DNA from: Comamonadaceae bacterium
Lineage (GTDB): Bacteria; Pseudomonadota; Gammaproteobacteria; Burkholderiales; Burkholderiaceae_C
Direction of reading: 5' to 3'
DNA length: 14,119 nt
Assembly: GCA_947460165.1 (NCBI GenBank)
Contig: CANHKH010000045.1
Coordinates: forward strand, 1 to 14,119
Of the stretch, positions 6,607 through 13,751 are shown piece by piece. The notes beneath the pieces were generated by a model. The model worked only from the letters and a program-made list of their open reading frames with translations. It searched no databases and was not told where the DNA came from. Each line of letters starts with the position of its first letter. Position 1 is the stretch's first letter. A program made the position numbers and the translations under genes.

Positions 6607-6687
6607 TCCGCAGGCAGATTCAATCCGGAGTCTGCCCGTTGTACGGCACAGACGATCTGGTTCTCCGCTAGGCAGCACTCAGGATTG
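6607..6687 (+). promoter_or_regulatory. Structured leader with two mutually exclusive hairpins
   Basis: Hairpin A pairs GGCAGATTC (6613-6621) with GAGTCTGCC (6628-6636), nine pairs with one G-U and a six-base loop. Hairpin B pairs 6621-6636 with 6671-6687 over 15 pairs, with one mismatch and one bulge. Both use 6628-6636, so only one can form. The basis is a direct repeat, TCCGCAGGCAG (6607-6617) and TCCGCTAGGCAG (6664-6675), whose GGCAG can pair with the single TCTGCC. A small stem with an ACGGC loop (6637-6654) lies between. This looks like a switchable leader of livH, but I cannot assign it to a known RNA class, and no terminator stem follows it. Confidence 0.4.
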
Positions 6688-6728
6688 TCCAGGGGTCAAG
6701 CAGACATTCCCTAAATACTAATCACGCA

Positions 6729-7670
6729 ATGATCTCTCTGGTCCTTATCGAAAGCATCTTGCAGGCGGCGATTGCCGGCTTGCTGATTGGGTCCGTTTAC
6801 GGACTCATGTGCGTTGGCCTCGGGTTGATCTTTGGATTGATGCGGGTCATCAATTTTGCCCAGGGTGAGTTCCTGATGCTGGGCATGTACGTGACGTTTT
6901 TCTTTTGTACCACGCTGGGGTTGAGTGGCGCGCTCGGCCCGTTGGTGGGTTCACTGGTGTCCGGCGTGGTGATGTTTGGTCTGGGAATGCTTATACACAA
7001 GACCTTGCTTGTCAAAAGCACGGGTATCCGGGTCGTGGGCACCGAAGGCGAAGGGCATTACCCCCAACTGATATTGACGCTGGGTATTTCTCTGGTCGTC
7101 GCCAATGGTGCTTTGATACTGTTTGGCAATGTCTCGCGGACCGTCAGAACACCTTTCAGTGCCACGGCCTGGGAATTGGCCATAGGCAACGATTTCATGC
7201 TGTTCTTCAACAAAGCCAGGGTGCTGGCTTTGTTGGTATCCATCCTGGTGGCGATTGCGGTTTACCTGTTTGTGCAACGCACCCGCCTGGGCAAGTCATT
7301 GCGCGCGGCTGCAGACAATGCGGCGGCGGCTACTTACATGGGTATTGACGTGGAAAGGGCGCACCGCATTTCATTTGGCTTGGGTGCTGCCGTCACAGCC
7401 GTGGCGGGTGGCCTGATCGCCAGTTATTACCCTTTCCAGCCTTATATTGGTCTTGACTTTGTGGTGATCATGTACGCGGGTGTGGTGCTCGGTGGCTTGG
7501 GCAGCATGATTGGTGCTTTCTGGGGTGGTCTGACCATCGGCCTGATTCAGCAAATGTCCACCCTCTTTTTGCCCTTGCAGTTGCAAAACGCAATGATCTT
7601 CGTGGTTTTCCTGTTGATCATTTTGTTCCGCCCGCAGGGCTTGTTTGGCAAAAACGTCGAAAGAGTCTAA
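6729..7670 (+). CDS. livH: Liv-type (HAAT) ABC transporter permease, LivH family
   Basis: A 313-residue inner-membrane permease of the branched-chain amino acid / hydrophobic amide transporter family. The N-terminus GLLIGSVYGLMCVGLGLIFGLMRVINFAQGEFLMLG is the family signature (shown here in parts: GLLIGSVYGLM at 17-27 and MRVINFAQGEF at 38-48). The EAA-type loop that contacts the ATPases is SLRAAADNAAAATYMGID. The C-terminus has IMYAGVVLGGLGSMIGAFWGG and ends with LFRPQGLFG, also typical. It pairs with the LivM half of the next gene to form the channel. The ATG at 6729 is the only start giving the full first helix, though no ribosome site is visible before it. Codons are richer in T than in the flanking housekeeping genes, partly explained by membrane content. 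Substrate is not predictable; paralogues carry amino acids, amides, urea or aromatic acids. Confidence 0.95.
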   Translation: MISLVLIESILQAAIAGLLIGSVYGLMCVGLGLIFGLMRVINFAQGEFLMLGMYVTFFFCTTLGLSGALGPLVGSLVSGVVMFGLGMLIHKTLLVKSTGIRVVGTEGEGHYPQLILTLGISLVVANGALILFGNVSRTVRTPFSATAWELAIGNDFMLFFNKARVLALLVSILVAIAVYLFVQRTRLGKSLRAAADNAAAATYMGIDVERAHRISFGLGAAVTAVAGGLIASYYPFQPYIGLDFVVIMYAGVVLGGLGSMIGAFWGGLTIGLIQQMSTLFLPLQLQNAMIFVVFLLIILFRPQGLFGKNVERV

Positions 7671-9449
7671 GTGAAGAGCGACCAACCGACCAGTCAGGTC
7701 AAAACCATTCTTCTGCTGGGGCTGGTTTACCTGCTGCTGGCCTATTTGATCGATGACAAGTACTACCAGCTGATCCTGACCATCGTGCCCATTTGGGCCA
7801 TGATGGGAATTGCCTGGAATGTTTTTTCCGGTTATTCCGGGCTGGTGTCCTTCGGACATGCGGCGTTTTTCGGTATAGGCGCCTACACGGTGGCGCTGGC
7901 CATGATCCATTTGAATTTGTCACCTTGGCTGGGCATTCCCTTGGGCACCTTGGCCGGCGTGGTGGCCGGGGTGTTGGTGGGTTACCCGACTTTCCGGCTG
8001 CGCGGGGTGTACTTTTCTCTGGCCATGCTGGCCTACCCGCTCACGCTCCTGTATATATTTGAGTGGCTGGGCTACCAAGAAGTCACCATTCCCATGAAGC
8101 GCGAGGATGGCCCCCTGTACATGCAGTTTGCAAGTCAGTACGCTTACATTGTGGTGGGGATTTTGTTTTTGGCCATTGCCATTTATGTGGCCAGCCGCAT
8201 CCACGGCTCGCGTTTCGGGCTTTCTTTGACCGCCATCAAGCAAAACGAGGCTGCGGCCGAGGCTGCTGGCATTGATGCGGCGAGGTGGAAGCTCAAAGCC
8301 ATCATGGTCTCTGGTGCGATTGCTGCGGCCGCCGGTGGTTATTACGCGGTGGTGCTGATTGTGGTCACGCCGCCCTCGGTGTTTGGCATGCTGGCGTCAG
8401 CGCAAGCCATGATCATGGCTTTGTTTGGCGGGGTGGCCACCTTGTGGGGCCCGGTGCTGGGCGCCTTGATATTGATTCCCTTGTCGGAAATACTGCACGC
8501 CGAGCTGGGCAACCACATTCACGGCATCCATGGCGTGATTTTCGGTTTGGCCATCATTGCCATGATCTTGTATGCGCCCGAGGGCATCTTCCCCCGCATC
8601 CGGGACGCCATCAAAAAGCGCCGGAGCGTGAGCACGGTCGCCGACGACTCCCGCCGCACCGTGAATGTGCCTCCGGTGGACGAAAGCCAGGCCCGCCCTG
8701 CCGTCAGCCAGGAGGTGGCCCTGAAGGTGAGCCACTTGTCCCGCTCTTTCGGGGGGCTCAAAGCCGTCTCTGACGTCTCTTTTGAGGTCTACAGCGGCGA
8801 GGTCCTGGGCATCATCGGCCCCAATGGGGCGGGCAAGACGACTTTGTTCAACCTGCTCAATGGCTTTATTTTGGCCAACGAGGGTTCCGTGCAGTTCATG
8901 GGCAAAGAGTTGGTCGGTCTCAAGCCCAACCAGGTGTGCCGGCAAGGCGTGGGACGCACCTTCCAGGTGGTCAGGCCCTTCCCCCGCCTGTCGGTCTTGC
9001 AAAACGTGGTGGTCGGCGCTTTTGTCTCCCAACCCGACAACGACGAGCTGGCGCATGTGCAGGCGCGTGAAGCCCTGGCCAGGGTGGGCATGCTGGAGCA
9101 TGAAAAGGTGCTGGCCGGCAGTTTGAACTCGCTGGAGTTGCGCCTGATGGAATTGGCCCGCGTGTTGGCAGGCAAACCCAAGCTGATTTTGATGGACGAG
9201 ACCCTGGCCGGACTGGGCGCCGAAGAGGTCGAGACCATGCTGGCCGTGATTCGCCGCCTGGCCAACGAAGGCCAGACCATTGTCATCATCGAGCACACCA
9301 TGCAGGCCATGGTGCGCCTGGCCGACCGCTTTGTGGTGCTCGACCATGGCCAGGTCTTGGCCGTGGGCAAGCCTTTGGAGGTCACCAAAGACCCTGCGGT
9401 GATCGAAGCCTATTTGGGTAAAAAATGGATGGAACATGCTAAGCATTGA
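7671..9449 (+). CDS. livM-livG: Fused Liv-type permease-ATPase (LivM-LivG)
   Basis: A 592-residue fusion. Residues 1-315 form a LivM-type permease: FSGYSGLVSFGHAAFFGIGAY (52-72, seen in two halves), RLRGVYFSLAMLA at 109-121, an EAA loop at 185-202 and YAPEGIFPRI at 301-310. A charged linker of about 30 residues (316-347) leads to a LivG-type ATPase. This has Walker A GPNGAGKT (383-390), Walker B LILMDE (505-510) and the switch histidine H542 in IIEHTM. The ABC signature is degenerate: LNSLELRLMELA instead of LSGGQ-type (485 onward). The GTG start at 7671 follows the livH stop with no gap, with AAGAG five bases before. Fusion ties one permease to one ATPase; LivF supplies the second, canonical site. 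The 3' end overlaps livF by 14 bases. Confidence 0.95.
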   Translation: MKSDQPTSQVKTILLLGLVYLLLAYLIDDKYYQLILTIVPIWAMMGIAWNVFSGYSGLVSFGHAAFFGIGAYTVALAMIHLNLSPWLGIPLGTLAGVVAGVLVGYPTFRLRGVYFSLAMLAYPLTLLYIFEWLGYQEVTIPMKREDGPLYMQFASQYAYIVVGILFLAIAIYVASRIHGSRFGLSLTAIKQNEAAAEAAGIDAARWKLKAIMVSGAIAAAAGGYYAVVLIVVTPPSVFGMLASAQAMIMALFGGVATLWGPVLGALILIPLSEILHAELGNHIHGIHGVIFGLAIIAMILYAPEGIFPRIRDAIKKRRSVSTVADDSRRTVNVPPVDESQARPAVSQEVALKVSHLSRSFGGLKAVSDVSFEVYSGEVLGIIGPNGAGKTTLFNLLNGFILANEGSVQFMGKELVGLKPNQVCRQGVGRTFQVVRPFPRLSVLQNVVVGAFVSQPDNDELAHVQAREALARVGMLEHEKVLAGSLNSLELRLMELARVLAGKPKLILMDETLAGLGAEEVETMLAVIRRLANEGQTIVIIEHTMQAMVRLADRFVVLDHGQVLAVGKPLEVTKDPAVIEAYLGKKWMEHAKH

Positions 9450-10143
9450 ACACCTGAGCGCCTCGTACGGTGGACTCAAGGCCCTCTCCGATGTGTCGGT
9501 GCGCGTGGGTGAGGGTCAGTTCGTTGCCATCGTGGGCCCCAATGGCGCGGGCAAGACCACCTTGTTCAAAACCATCTCCGGCACGGTCACCCCCGTCAGT
9601 GGCAAGATCATGTGGATGGGGCAAGACCTGGCCAGCATTCCCGCTGCACGCCGTCCGCATTTGGGCATTGCCCATGTGCCTGAAGGCAGGCAGGTGTTCA
9701 AGGAACTCACCGTCTTTGAAAACCTAGAGATGGGTGCGCAGACCGAAAAGGGGCAAGCCAACTGGGAGAAAAACCTGGACCAGATGTACAGCTTGTTTCC
9801 CATTCTTTCTTCCAGAAAGAATCAATTTGCAGGAACGCTGTCTGGTGGCGAGCAGCAAATGGTGGCGATTGCGCGCGGCATGATGTCCTCGCCCAAACTC
9901 ATCATGCTCGATGAGCCGTCCATGGGGCTGGCGCCCAAAATCACCGACATGATTTTCGAGCGCATCGAGGAGATTCACGCCAACTCCGACGTGGCGATTT
10001 TGCTGGTCGAGCAGCGCGTGGCCGAAGCTTTGAGCTCCTGCGACCACGGCTATGTGCTGCAAACCGGGCGCATCGCGCTGGAAGGCGCGCCTGATGTCCT
10101 GATGGAAGACCCGCATGTCAAAGAAATTTATTTAGGTATGTAA
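9436..10143 (+). CDS. livF: Liv-type ABC transporter ATPase, LivF family
   Basis: A 235-residue cytoplasmic ATPase of usual LivF length. Walker A is GPNGAGKTT (34-42), the ABC signature is intact as LSGGEQQ (135-141), and Walker B is LIMLDEPSMGLAP (155-167). The switch position is LLVEQR (189-194), with Gln instead of His, as is normal for LivF proteins. The Q-loop region includes VPEGRQVFKELTVFENLEMGA, typical of the family. It should dimerise with the ATPase half of the upstream fusion, and because its signature is canonical it may form the working site opposite the fusion's Walker A. The ATG at 9436 lies inside the end of the fusion gene, 14 bases of overlap. The TAA stop overlaps an ATG at 10143 (TAATG) that is probably not the true start of the next gene. 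Confidence 0.96.
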   Translation: MLSIEHLSASYGGLKALSDVSVRVGEGQFVAIVGPNGAGKTTLFKTISGTVTPVSGKIMWMGQDLASIPAARRPHLGIAHVPEGRQVFKELTVFENLEMGAQTEKGQANWEKNLDQMYSLFPILSSRKNQFAGTLSGGEQQMVAIARGMMSSPKLIMLDEPSMGLAPKITDMIFERIEEIHANSDVAILLVEQRVAEALSSCDHGYVLQTGRIALEGAPDVLMEDPHVKEIYLGM

Positions 10144-10160
10144 TGGCTAGATTCAACACC

Positions 10161-10168
10161 AAGAGGAG
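10161..10168 (+). promoter_or_regulatory. Ribosome binding site deciding the binding-protein start
   Basis: AAGAGGAG lies seven bases before ATG 10176, a near-ideal site. It argues for that start over the in-frame ATG at 10143, which overlaps the livF stop and has no such site. Confidence 0.7.
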
Positions 10169-10175
10169 CGTCAGT

Positions 10176-11414
10176 ATGGTTCATCGTTCAAAGCGTCAAT
10201 TGCTGGCTGTGGCTGCGGCCGTGACAGCCACCCTGGGAATGGCTGCGTCCATGCCCGCCATGGCCCAACCCAAAGAAGTCAAAGTAGCCCTGATCGCTCC
10301 CTTGTCCGGCCCCTGGGCCCGCAGCGGTGACCTGATGCGCAAGGGCGCAGAGTTGGCCATTGAAGACATCAACGCCGCCGGCGGCATCAAGGCCTTGGGC
10401 GGCGCGCGCATGCGCCTGGTGACCATTGACGCGGGTGATTCCGTTGAAAAAGCCAAGAACGCCGGGCAGCGCATGTTGTCGCAGGAGCCCGACTTGGTGG
10501 GCGCCACCGGCTCGTGGTTGTCCTCCTTCACCTTGGCCATCACCGAGGTGACCGAGCGCGCAGAGCTGCCCATGCTCACGCTCTCGTTTGCGGACAGCAT
10601 CACGGCCCGCGGCTTCAAATACGTGTTCCAGACCTCCATCACCGCCAGTCAAATGTCCGCGGGGGCGGTGCCCGCCTTGATGGAATTGGCCAGGCTGGCG
10701 GGCAAGCCCGCCAAGACGGTGGGCATCGTCACTGACAACACGGCCTCGCCCATGGCGTTCACCAAACCCCTGCGCGAAGGCGGCTTCGACAAATTGGGCT
10801 TGAAGCTGGTGGTCGACGAGATCTTCACGCCACCGCTGTCGGATGCCAGCTCCATGATTCAAAAGGTGCGCTCCACGCGGCCAGACATGCTGCTGAACAT
10901 GTCCACTGCACTGCCCGACTTCAAACTCACGCTCGAAAAAATCAACGAAGTGGGCTTGGGCAAAGGACGCATGCCCGTGATCGCCAACAGCGGCGCCATG
11001 TCAGCGCCCGAATTGCTCACCCTGATGGGCAAGGACACGCTGGAAGGCTTGTTCAACATCACCGGCAATTCAGCCGGCAAGGGACATGAAAAAATCAGCG
11101 AAGAATTCAGCAAGCGCAAAGGTGAGCCTTGGGTTCCGCAAGACCCCATGTCCACCTACGGCGACATGTGGATCTTCAAGGAAGCCATGGAAATGGCCAA
11201 GTCTGCCGATCGCAAGGCCGTGGCAGCCGCCATTCGCCGCATGGACACCACCGAAGGTCCAGCCAAGTTTTTCCCGGGTGGTCGCATCAAGTTTGACGAA
11301 GCCGGCCGCCGTGTGGGCGCTCAGTTGGTCATCTCGCAGTGGCAAAACGGCAAGCCTGTGGTGGTCTTCCCAACGGAAATAGCCGTCGCACCCGCCATCT
11401 GGCCCAAGCAATAA
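10176..11414 (+). CDS. Periplasmic substrate-binding protein of the Liv-type transporter
   Basis: A type-I periplasmic binding protein (Leu/Ile/Val-binding superfamily) that captures the ligand and hands it to the LivH/LivM channel. From ATG 10176 it has 412 residues. A classic signal peptide (HRSKR n-region, long Ala/Val core) ends with AMA at 28-30, then starts mature QPKEVKVALIAPLSGPWAR. Other family features are GAELAIEDINAAGG, VGATGSWLSSFTLAITEV and MLLNMSTALPDF. No lipobox, so it is soluble. The start at 10176 is preferred over 10143 because AAGAGGAG lies seven bases before it and the signal peptide then begins at a normal position. The ligand is unknown; it is longer than LivK (about 370), as in many paralogues binding non-amino-acid ligands. 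It is the last gene before a strong terminator. Confidence 0.93.
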   Translation: MVHRSKRQLLAVAAAVTATLGMAASMPAMAQPKEVKVALIAPLSGPWARSGDLMRKGAELAIEDINAAGGIKALGGARMRLVTIDAGDSVEKAKNAGQRMLSQEPDLVGATGSWLSSFTLAITEVTERAELPMLTLSFADSITARGFKYVFQTSITASQMSAGAVPALMELARLAGKPAKTVGIVTDNTASPMAFTKPLREGGFDKLGLKLVVDEIFTPPLSDASSMIQKVRSTRPDMLLNMSTALPDFKLTLEKINEVGLGKGRMPVIANSGAMSAPELLTLMGKDTLEGLFNITGNSAGKGHEKISEEFSKRKGEPWVPQDPMSTYGDMWIFKEAMEMAKSADRKAVAAAIRRMDTTEGPAKFFPGGRIKFDEAGRRVGAQLVISQWQNGKPVVVFPTEIAVAPAIWPKQ

Positions 11415-11432
11415 GGCGCTGACGCTTTGTCA

Positions 11433-11461
11433 AACACCCGGCGCTGCCGGGTGTTTTTTTT
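11433..11461 (+). terminator. Strong intrinsic terminator of the liv-type operon
   Basis: AACACCCGGC (11433-11442) and GCCGGGTGTT (11446-11455) form a perfect ten-pair stem with a GCT loop, running into a T-tract ending at 11461. It begins 18 bases after the binding-protein stop and separates the transporter operon from the downstream MDR gene. Confidence 0.92.
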
Positions 11462-11505
11462 CCAGACCCCGATTCGACCCTTTCCCGCATTGTGGAGAAC
11501 CCGCC

Positions 11506-12525
11506 ATGACCCGTTCAACTCTGACCGTGCTTTTTGATCAGCAAGGCGGCACGGAGGTGCTGCGCTACCAAACCCAAGTCTGTCGCGACCCGGGTGACCA
11601 TGAAGTCTTGCTTGAACACGCCGGCATTGGCGTCAACTACATAGACATTCAACAGCGCAGTGGCCGCTACAAAATCTCGGCCTTTCCCGCCAGCCTGGGT
11701 GTAGAAGCCTCTGGCCGGGTGCTGGCCGTGGGGCCTGGGGTGAGCGATTTCAAGCCTGGCGACCGCGTGGCCTACCTGCACTCCGCTGGGGCCTACACCC
11801 AGTATCGGGTGATGCCGGTCTCGCGCCTGGTGTCCGTGCCTGAGGCCTTGTCTTTGCCCCTGGTGGGCATCAATCTGACACGGGGCTTGACGGCCCAGTA
11901 CCTGGTTCATGACTCCTACGCGGTCAAGCCCGGCTGCACGGTGCTGGTTCATTCGGCCGCAGGCGGGGTGGGGCAAATCCTGGTGCAATGGGCCGTGCAT
12001 TTGGGCGCGCGCGTGATTGGCACCGTGGGTGCCGCCCACAAAATGGAAGTTGCCAAGCAATTGGGCTGTGACGCGGTGGTGCTCAGCACGGAGGGCGACA
12101 TGGTCGCGCAGGTGCGTGCACTGACGGGGGGGCTGGGCGTGAATGCCGTTTACGACGGCATAGGCGGGGAGATGTTTGAAAAATCGCTGCAGTGCCTGGC
12201 ACCCTCAGGCACCATGGTGAGCTATGGCACACCGGCTGGTGAGATTCCACCTTTTGATGTGTTTCGCCTCAACCAAATGGGCTCGCTGCACCTGACCAGC
12301 CCTTCGATCTTCACGTACAACAAAACCACTGAGCAGCTGCGGCTGCGCAGCGCTGATTTTTTCAAGCAGCTGACCAGCGGCGTCGTGCGCCTGCCTGAGC
12401 CGGAGTACTTTTCCTTTGACCAAGCCGCCCAGGCCCAAGATGCACTGGCCAGTCGCCAGACCCTTGGGGCGGTGGGCTTGAACTTGGATCAGGCCAGCAT
12501 GTGGTCCAGCTCTGGCATGAGGTAG
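11506..12525 (+). CDS. Zinc-free quinone oxidoreductase-like MDR-family enzyme
   Basis: A 339-residue medium-chain dehydrogenase/reductase of the NADPH:quinone reductase (QOR) branch. N-terminal GroES-like domain: GIGVNYIDIQQRSG (41-53), FPASLGVEASGRV (60-72) and FKPGDRVAY (82-90). Rossmann domain: VLVHSAAGGVGQILVQWA (147-163, seen in parts), with the AAGGVG nucleotide loop at 151-156. No catalytic or structural zinc ligands are seen, as usual for QOR. It would reduce quinones or enones with NADPH. GGAG lies eight bases before the ATG. The gene follows a strong terminator, so it needs its own promoter or readthrough. The protein runs about a dozen residues past the usual C-terminal end (after GAVGLNL), and that tail overlaps the converging hydrolase gene by 37 bases. 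Confidence 0.93.
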   Translation: MTRSTLTVLFDQQGGTEVLRYQTQVCRDPGDHEVLLEHAGIGVNYIDIQQRSGRYKISAFPASLGVEASGRVLAVGPGVSDFKPGDRVAYLHSAGAYTQYRVMPVSRLVSVPEALSLPLVGINLTRGLTAQYLVHDSYAVKPGCTVLVHSAAGGVGQILVQWAVHLGARVIGTVGAAHKMEVAKQLGCDAVVLSTEGDMVAQVRALTGGLGVNAVYDGIGGEMFEKSLQCLAPSGTMVSYGTPAGEIPPFDVFRLNQMGSLHLTSPSIFTYNKTTEQLRLRSADFFKQLTSGVVRLPEPEYFSFDQAAQAQDALASRQTLGAVGLNLDQASMWSSSGMR

Positions 12526-13328
12526 CGCTTGAGGCCAGCCCAGTCCTCGATCATGGGGAAGTGGCCCATGTCCTTCATCAAGGTGTAGCGAGAGCCTGCA
12601 ATCGAGGCGGCCACTTCTTCAGACATGGCCGGCGTCGCCGAGTAGTCGTACTCGCCGGTCAGCAAAGAGACTTTGCACAGCCCAGTGTCTATGGTCTTGA
12701 TGGACTCGCGGCCGTCCCAGTCAAAGCTGTAGAAGTGCACGTCGCCCGCATACACGCCCGGGCCGCCCTGGGCGTAGTACCACCAGTTTTCTCGCTTGTT
12801 GGCCTCCGGTGTGGCGGGCGCGCACAGCCCCATGGTGTAGCTGGCGCACAGCTCGCCGCCATGGATGGCGGGATGGTGCAAGAACTCGTTGTAGCGGCCG
12901 GGCGCAAAGGCGGCCGACTCCAGGCCCACAATGCCCGTGAGTTCCTTTTGGTAGTCCACCGCGATCTTGAGCACGATGGCGCCCCCCATGGAGCAGCCCA
13001 TGACCACGGGCTTGACCAGCCCCAAGGCCTGCCAAAAAGCGCGTATCACGTCGGCGTAGCCCTGGGCCGTCAGCTGGTACTTGCGCAGCCACCATTGATC
13101 GGGCGGGGTGGACCGGCCGTGGTAGGGCAGGTCAAAGGCCAAGACCCTGAATTGGCTGGTGACCTCGGGGTCATTGAGCAAATGGCGCCATTGCCGAGAA
13201 TCGGCACCGGCCGTGTGCAGGCAAATCAAGGGCGTGCCTTGGCCGGCCTCCTCGTAAAAAATCCGGTGCATCGCGCCGTTGATGTCGACCTGGACATAGC
13301 GGCCCGTGATGGGTTCGATGTGGCTCAT
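12489..13328 (-). CDS. Alpha/beta hydrolase with complete catalytic triad
   Basis: A 279-residue alpha/beta-hydrolase of the single-domain esterase/lactonase/C-C hydrolase type, cytoplasmic (no signal peptide). The oxyanion strand is LICLHTAGAD (34-43), the nucleophile elbow GCSMGG (111-116) gives S113, the acid is D228 in LLTGEYDYS, and the base is H256 in DMGHFPMIE. The cap region (about 140-210) is rich in Trp and Tyr (NWWYYAQGGPGVYAG), suggesting a hydrophobic or aromatic substrate. The ATG at 13328 overlaps the stop of the SCP2-like gene as ATGA; a longer upstream frame is excluded because it would run through that gene. It is the last gene of a minus-strand operon and overlaps tail to tail with the MDR gene. 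The substrate is not determinable from sequence. Confidence 0.93.
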   Translation of the reverse strand: MSHIEPITGRYVQVDINGAMHRIFYEEAGQGTPLICLHTAGADSRQWRHLLNDPEVTSQFRVLAFDLPYHGRSTPPDQWWLRKYQLTAQGYADVIRAFWQALGLVKPVVMGCSMGGAIVLKIAVDYQKELTGIVGLESAAFAPGRYNEFLHHPAIHGGELCASYTMGLCAPATPEANKRENWWYYAQGGPGVYAGDVHFYSFDWDGRESIKTIDTGLCKVSLLTGEYDYSATPAMSEEVAASIAGSRYTLMKDMGHFPMIEDWAGLKRYLMPELDHMLA

Positions 13329-13714
13329 ACAGATTCCTTTCGCATCAGATTCATCAAGCGTTGCAAGGCGCGGGCGTTTTGCATGGCCACCAGGCCATCG
13401 CCTTCGAGCACAAAGTCGGGCACCCGCATCAACATGGCAAAAAAGTCGTTGTACAGCGGCGGCGGGTTGGGGGTGAGGAATTTTTGCCAGATCGACATGG
13501 GCGCGCGAAAGCCGAACACCGGTCGGCTGTCGAACCGGGGCGCCATGATGCATTGGGTGATTTGCCCGCTGTTGACCACCAACACCCGGCGACTGTCGTC
13601 CACCGTGATGGAAAAACGCGTCGTAAACCAGTTGCCAATGACGGACAGCTCTTTGTCCTGATTGACCCGGGCCTGGAACTCACTGAACCAGGCTTGGTCT
13701 GGAAATGCAGCCAT
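13325..13714 (-). CDS. Small SCP2-like (sterol carrier protein fold) protein
   Basis: A 129-residue soluble protein with no signal peptide. Its pattern resembles a lone SCP2 domain: a helix with W9, strands FSITVDDSRRVLVVNSGQITQ (33-53, read in parts), then APMSIWQKFL, and the closing VLEGDGLVAMQNARALQRLM typical of SCP2 C-termini (seen as LEGDGL and MQNARALQRL). SCP2 domains bind fatty acyl, sterol or similar hydrophobic ligands. This is recognition by eye, so the family call is moderate. The ATG at 13714 has AAGGAGA six bases upstream, the best ribosome site of the minus-strand operon. The stop overlaps the alpha/beta hydrolase ATG (ATGA), implying coupled synthesis with it. It lies 37 bases after the MBL-fold gene. 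Confidence 0.75.
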   Translation of the reverse strand: MAAFPDQAWFSEFQARVNQDKELSVIGNWFTTRFSITVDDSRRVLVVNSGQITQCIMAPRFDSRPVFGFRAPMSIWQKFLTPNPPPLYNDFFAMLMRVPDFVLEGDGLVAMQNARALQRLMNLMRKESV

Positions 13715-13720
13715 GTAAAG

Positions 13721-13727
13721 TCTCCTT
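13721..13727 (-). promoter_or_regulatory. Ribosome binding site of the SCP2-like gene
   Basis: AAGGAGA on the minus strand, six bases before the ATG at 13714, fixes the start of the SCP2-like gene and excludes frames beginning further upstream. Confidence 0.7.
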
Positions 13728-13751
13728 CTGAATAGGGAAAAGGCTGTTCAC

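Larger units (their letters stand above)
6364..6728. other. Divergent intergenic region between mnmA and livH
   Basis: This 365-base spacer is more AT-rich than the flanking genes. It holds a candidate minus-strand promoter for mnmA near 6436-6465, a candidate plus-strand promoter for the transporter operon near 6537-6567, and a structured stretch at 6607-6687. No Shine-Dalgarno sequence lies just before the livH ATG; TACTAAT at 6716-6722 is a -10-like alternative for leaderless transcription. A 44-codon frame from ATG 6587 to TAA 6721 is not supported. Confidence 0.8.

Noticed and set aside
6607..6687. Guanidine (ykkC-type) riboswitch before an ABC operon
   Set aside because: A GTTCCGC word and an ACGG loop recall that class, but the order and spacing of its conserved blocks do not match; left unassigned.
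6587..6721. 44-codon frame ending seven bases before livH, as a possible leader peptide
   Set aside because: No ribosome site precedes its ATG, the Arg/Ser-rich sequence has no run of regulatory codons, and it covers the structured leader instead.
6729..7670. Recent horizontal acquisition of the transporter because of T-richer codons
   Set aside because: Membrane proteins favour T-rich codons, no mobile element borders the region, and no composition test could be run.
8397..9479. 360-codon minus-strand frame opposite the LivM-LivG fusion
   Set aside because: His/Gln-rich shadow; the plus strand has an intact ATPase here.
12501..13661. 386-codon plus-strand frame opposite the hydrolase and SCP2-like genes
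   Set aside because: Spans two overlapping minus-strand genes with clear starts and motifs; composition is that of a GC-rich shadow.
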